Below are positions 61,491 through 64,000 of a DNA stretch of 64,000 nt, one piece after another. The notes under the pieces are model-generated. The model was not told where the DNA came from. It worked only from the letters and a program-made list of their open reading frames with translations, and did not search any database. This DNA comes from Lysobacterales bacterium. Its GTDB lineage: Bacteria > Pseudomonadota > Gammaproteobacteria > Xanthomonadales > Ahniellaceae. The translations under genes were made by a program, and so were the position numbers. Every line of letters begins with the position of its first letter. The first letter of the stretch is position 1. The stretch is taken from positions 682,001 through 746,000 of the forward strand of contig JADJCM010000002.1 of the NCBI GenBank assembly GCA_016703225.1, written 5' to 3'.

Positions 61491-62012
61491 TCAATGTTCG
61501 CGCAGTCTTGGTTTCAATCCGGCGAGGTTGCAGGGCATGGTGCGGGAGTCGAGCTGGCTCGACAGAATCTGCTCCCAGGCGGTGCGGCAGGCCGAGGTCG
61601 AGCCTGGCAGCGCGAACAAGAAGGTGCCGTTGGCGAGCCCGGCAAAGGCACGCGACTGCAGTGAAGCAGTGCCGATTTCGGCGACCGACACGGCGCGGAA
61701 CATTTCGCCGAAGCCGGGCATTTCCTTGTCCAGCAGCGGGCGCAGTGCCTCCGGCGTCGAGTCACGACCAGTGAAGCCGGTGCCGCCGGTGACCAGCACC
61801 CCATCGACTCCGTCATCGGCAATCCACTGCGCCACGATGGCGCGCATGCGATAGATGTCGTCGCGAACCAGTTCGCGCGCGGCGAGCCGGTGTCCAGCCG
61901 TGCAAAGCGCCCGCTCGAGGTAGTCGCCGGAGCTGTCGTTGGCGCGCGTGCGCGTGTCGGACACGGTGAGCACTGCCAGCTGCAGCGGAATGAAGTTCTC
62001 TAGTGCGCTCAT
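61491..62012 (-). CDS. moaB: Molybdenum cofactor biosynthesis protein MoaB
   Basis: A 173-aa MogA/MoaB-fold protein. The nucleotide-binding TGGTGFTGRDSTPEAL and ALPGSTSACRTAWE motifs are conserved. MoaB/MogA adenylylates molybdopterin in cofactor assembly. The ATG at 62012 overlaps the prfA stop (ATGA), so it is translationally coupled to release factor 1. In many gammaproteobacteria prmC occupies this place; here it is absent. Confidence 0.92.
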   Translation of the reverse strand: MSALENFIPLQLAVLTVSDTRTRANDSSGDYLERALCTAGHRLAARELVRDDIYRMRAIVAQWIADDGVDGVLVTGGTGFTGRDSTPEALRPLLDKEMPGFGEMFRAVSVAEIGTASLQSRAFAGLANGTFLFALPGSTSACRTAWEQILSSQLDSRTMPCNLAGLKPRLREH

Positions 62013-63100
62013 GCGGCGGCCTCGGTGATCAGCTTGAGTTCGTCGGTCTGGTGCTCGCGCGCCAGCGCATCGATGACCGCGTCGAGTTCGCCCTCGACGA
62101 TGCGGTCCAGCGAATAAAGGGTGAGTCCGATGCGATGGTCGGTCAAGCGCCCCTGCGGGAAGTTGTAGGTGCGGATGCGCTGCGAACGATCGCCCGAGCC
62201 AACCTGTACGCGGCGCAGCTCGGCTTGAGCCGCATTCTGCTTGCGCTGCTGCTCATCGAGCAGGCGCGCCTTCAGCAGGCTAAGCGCGCGCGCCCGGTTC
62301 TTGTGCTGCGAGCGCTCGTCCTGGCATTCGACGACGATGCCGCTCGGCAGATGCGTCATGCGGATCGCAGAGTCGGTCTTGTTGACGTGCTGGCCGCCCG
62401 CGCCCGAGGCACGAAAAGTGTCGACCTTGAGGTCGGCCGGGTTGATCTCGACGTCCTCGATCTCGTCCACCTCGGGCAGCACCGCGACCGTGGCTGCAGA
62501 GGTATGGATGCGTCCCTGGGCCTCGGTCTCGGGCACCCGCTGCACGCGGTGGGTGCCGCTTTCAAACTTGAGCCGGGCAAACACGCCACTGCCTTCGACG
62601 CGCGCGACGACTTCCTTGAAGCCACCGTGCTCACCGACGCTGGCCGAGATCAGCTCGACTCGCCAGCGCTTCGACTCGGCGTAGCGGGTGTACATGCGGA
62701 AGAGGTCGCCGGCAAAGATGGCGGCCTCGTCGCCGCCGGCGCCGGCGCGAACTTCGAGGAACACCGGCGCGTCGTCGCGCGGATCGCGTGGCACCAGCAG
62801 CAGTCCCAGGGAGTCATCGAGTGCGGCGCGCTCGCGCTCCAGCGCCTGCAGTTCTTCGGTCGCCATGGTGCGCAGATCGGCATCGGTGTCGCCCTGCATC
62901 AGCCGTGCCGCGGTGATCGCCCGAGCGTTCGCATCGAGCGCGGCGAGTCCGGTGGCGATCGGCTCGAGCTGGGCGTACTCGCGCGACAGATCGCGGAAGC
63001 GCTTCTGGTCCGCGTGCACGTCGGGCTCGGCGAGCAGGCGCTCCACTTCGACCTTGCGTTCCGCCAGAATTTCGAGCTTGCGCAGCAGCGATGGCGTCAT
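62009..63100 (-). CDS. prfA: Peptide chain release factor 1
   Basis: A 363-aa RF1. The codon-recognition PxT motif is PET (residues 190-192) in RVPETEAQGRIHTS, and the GGQ motif is Gly235-Gly236-Gln237 in SGAGGQHVN. An N-terminal helical domain starts MTPSLLRKLEILAERKVEVE. Length matches the family (about 360). The start overlaps the hemA stop (ATGA) and the stop overlaps moaB. It terminates translation at UAA and UAG. Confidence 0.96.
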   Translation of the reverse strand: MTPSLLRKLEILAERKVEVERLLAEPDVHADQKRFRDLSREYAQLEPIATGLAALDANARAITAARLMQGDTDADLRTMATEELQALERERAALDDSLGLLLVPRDPRDDAPVFLEVRAGAGGDEAAIFAGDLFRMYTRYAESKRWRVELISASVGEHGGFKEVVARVEGSGVFARLKFESGTHRVQRVPETEAQGRIHTSAATVAVLPEVDEIEDVEINPADLKVDTFRASGAGGQHVNKTDSAIRMTHLPSGIVVECQDERSQHKNRARALSLLKARLLDEQQRKQNAAQAELRRVQVGSGDRSQRIRTYNFPQGRLTDHRIGLTLYSLDRIVEGELDAVIDALAREHQTDELKLITEAAA

Positions 63101-64000
63101 CGCTTGCGCTCGTCGGCGCTGAACAACTGCTCTGCGGCACGCAACAGGTCGCTGTCGCCGCGCAGGGCGGCCGCGCGCAGGTTGCTGGATGGCGCGTGCA
63201 GCAGCTTGTTGGTCAGCGTATTGGCGAGGAAGCCGAGCGCTTCGGTCGGGTCGCGCCCGTTTTGCAGCATCTGGCGCGCGCGCTCAAGTAGTTCATCGCG
63301 GTTACGCTCGGCTTCGGCACGGAGCTTCTGGATCGGTCCCTGGCCATCGACCGCGCGCAGCCATGCCATGAAGTGCTCGGCGGCGAGCGTAACGATTTCT
63401 TCTGCTTCATTCGCTGCCTCGCGACGCGAGCGCAGCGCCTCGTCGATCGAGCGGCCGATGTCGTCGACCGTGTACAGATAGACGTCTTCGAGATCGGCGA
63501 CATCGGCGGCAATATCGCGCGGCACCGCAAGGTCGAGCATGAATTGAGGCCGGTGCCGTCGGGCCTTCAGTGCCGTCGCCGCCATCGTCTTGGAGATCAC
63601 CGGTTCGCGCGCGGCGGTGGAGGCGATCACGATATCGGCCTGCACCAGCGCGTCGGGCAGGTCGGCAAGCGCGATCGACTGGCCGTGGAAGCGCTCGGCC
63701 AGACCGCGAGCATTCGCCAAGGTGCGGTTGGCGACCACGATGCGCTTGGCGCCAGCCTCGTGGAGATGGCGTGCGCACAATTCGATGGTGTCGCCGGCAC
63801 CGATCAACAACACGCCCGCACCGGCGAAGTCGGCGAAGATCTGCTGCGCCAGGCGTACCGCGGCGAAGGCCACCGAAACCGGGCTGGCGCCGATGCGGGT
63901 TTCGGTGCGCGCCCTCTTGGCCACGCTGAAGCTCTGCTGGAACAAGCGCTCCATCGCCGAATCCAGGGAGCCGGCATCACGCGCCAGGTGATAGGCAGTC
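63097..64000 (-). CDS. hemA: Glutamyl-tRNA reductase, 3' part (start beyond the window)
   Basis: The last roughly 300 residues of HemA, which reduces glutamyl-tRNA to glutamate-1-semialdehyde for heme synthesis. The frame reads in from the right edge as TAYHLARDAGSLDSAMERLF, so the Met at 63954 is internal, not the start. Conserved AKRARTETRIG, VLLIGAGDTIELCARHL (NADPH domain) and RIVVANRTLANA segments are present, followed by the dimerisation helices. The stop overlaps the prfA start. Only the N-terminal catalytic domain is missing from view. Confidence 0.92.
   Translation of the reverse strand, partial: TAYHLARDAGSLDSAMERLFQQSFSVAKRARTETRIGASPVSVAFAAVRLAQQIFADFAGAGVLLIGAGDTIELCARHLHEAGAKRIVVANRTLANARGLAERFHGQSIALADLPDALVQADIVIASTAAREPVISKTMAATALKARRHRPQFMLDLAVPRDIAADVADLEDVYLYTVDDIGRSIDEALRSRREAANEAEEIVTLAAEHFMAWLRAVDGQGPIQKLRAEAERNRDELLERARQMLQNGRDPTEALGFLANTLTNKLLHAPSSNLRAAALRGDSDLLRAAEQLFSADERKR

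Noticed and set aside
1..64000. CRISPR arrays, tRNA or rRNA genes, insertion sequences, prophage
   Set aside because: No regularly spaced repeats, tRNA-like cloverleafs, transposase or integrase motifs, or phage structural genes were noticed in any part of the window.

Overview
The window is a gene-dense, high-GC stretch of a gammaproteobacterial chromosome. It is most likely from the Xanthomonadales/Lysobacterales (Rhodanobacteraceae-like). The evidence is the GC-rich third-position bias, the palindromic intergenic repeats of the GTCGGATC...GATCCGAC and TGTAGGAGCG types, a complete ccmABCDEFGHI cluster, kynurenine 3-monooxygenase, RapA, YajQ, and several secreted proteins of a kind common in that order. 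No phage, insertion sequence, CRISPR array, rRNA or tRNA gene was seen. The assignment to order is inference; no marker gene was searched.

Layout. 1-360 holds no convincing gene, only an inverted repeat. 361-12567 is one putrescine/polyamine locus: puuB and a PuuA-like synthetase face left; puuD (spuA), a second PuuA-like synthetase (spuB), the aminotransferase spuC, the ABC importer potF-potG-potH-potI and an aldehyde dehydrogenase face right. The gene order resembles the spu locus of Pseudomonas aeruginosa. 12646-18901 is housekeeping and envelope genes: an LprI-like protein, an isoprenylcysteine methyltransferase-like membrane protein, a DmdC-type acyl-CoA dehydrogenase, a LEA14-like lipoprotein, SlyD, and a secreted FG-GAP protein. 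19143-20606 is a small toxin-antitoxin-like islet: a DUF2442 gene, a nonsense-interrupted DUF4160-like gene, and vapBC, enclosed by a 35-nt direct repeat. 20606-27264 is the cytochrome c maturation operon, read right to left as ccmA to ccmI and preceded by a frameshifted DUF3293 gene. 27822-31963 is a very large secreted subtilisin whose reading frame is broken by an apparent single-base deletion.

From 32056 on: KMO, apaH, rapA, a P-loop kinase, a DUF502 membrane protein, an M14 metallopeptidase, the ABC-F protein Uup, an RND efflux pair, a small secreted carbohydrate-binding-like protein, a methyltransferase/cyclophilin pair, trxC, a Nudix hydrolase, a large degenerate REC-GGDEF-EAL protein, a small unknown membrane protein, yajQ, amtB-glnK, a short asparaginase-like protein, an AidB-like acyl-CoA dehydrogenase, a DUF2069 membrane protein, a TlpA-like thioredoxin, acylphosphatase, a secreted protein sharing its tail modules with the subtilisin, ppk2, moaB, prfA and the 3' part of hemA.

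Most interesting points: (i) the shared two-module C-terminal architecture of the subtilisin (27822-31963) and the 649-aa secreted protein (58751-60700); (ii) the islet at 19143-20606; (iii) two frameshifts and one nonsense codon in otherwise intact accessory genes; (iv) the extensively degenerate c-di-GMP-type protein at 49953-52376; (v) the palindromic cluster placed exactly between potF and potG. I see no wholly new defence or biosynthetic system here.
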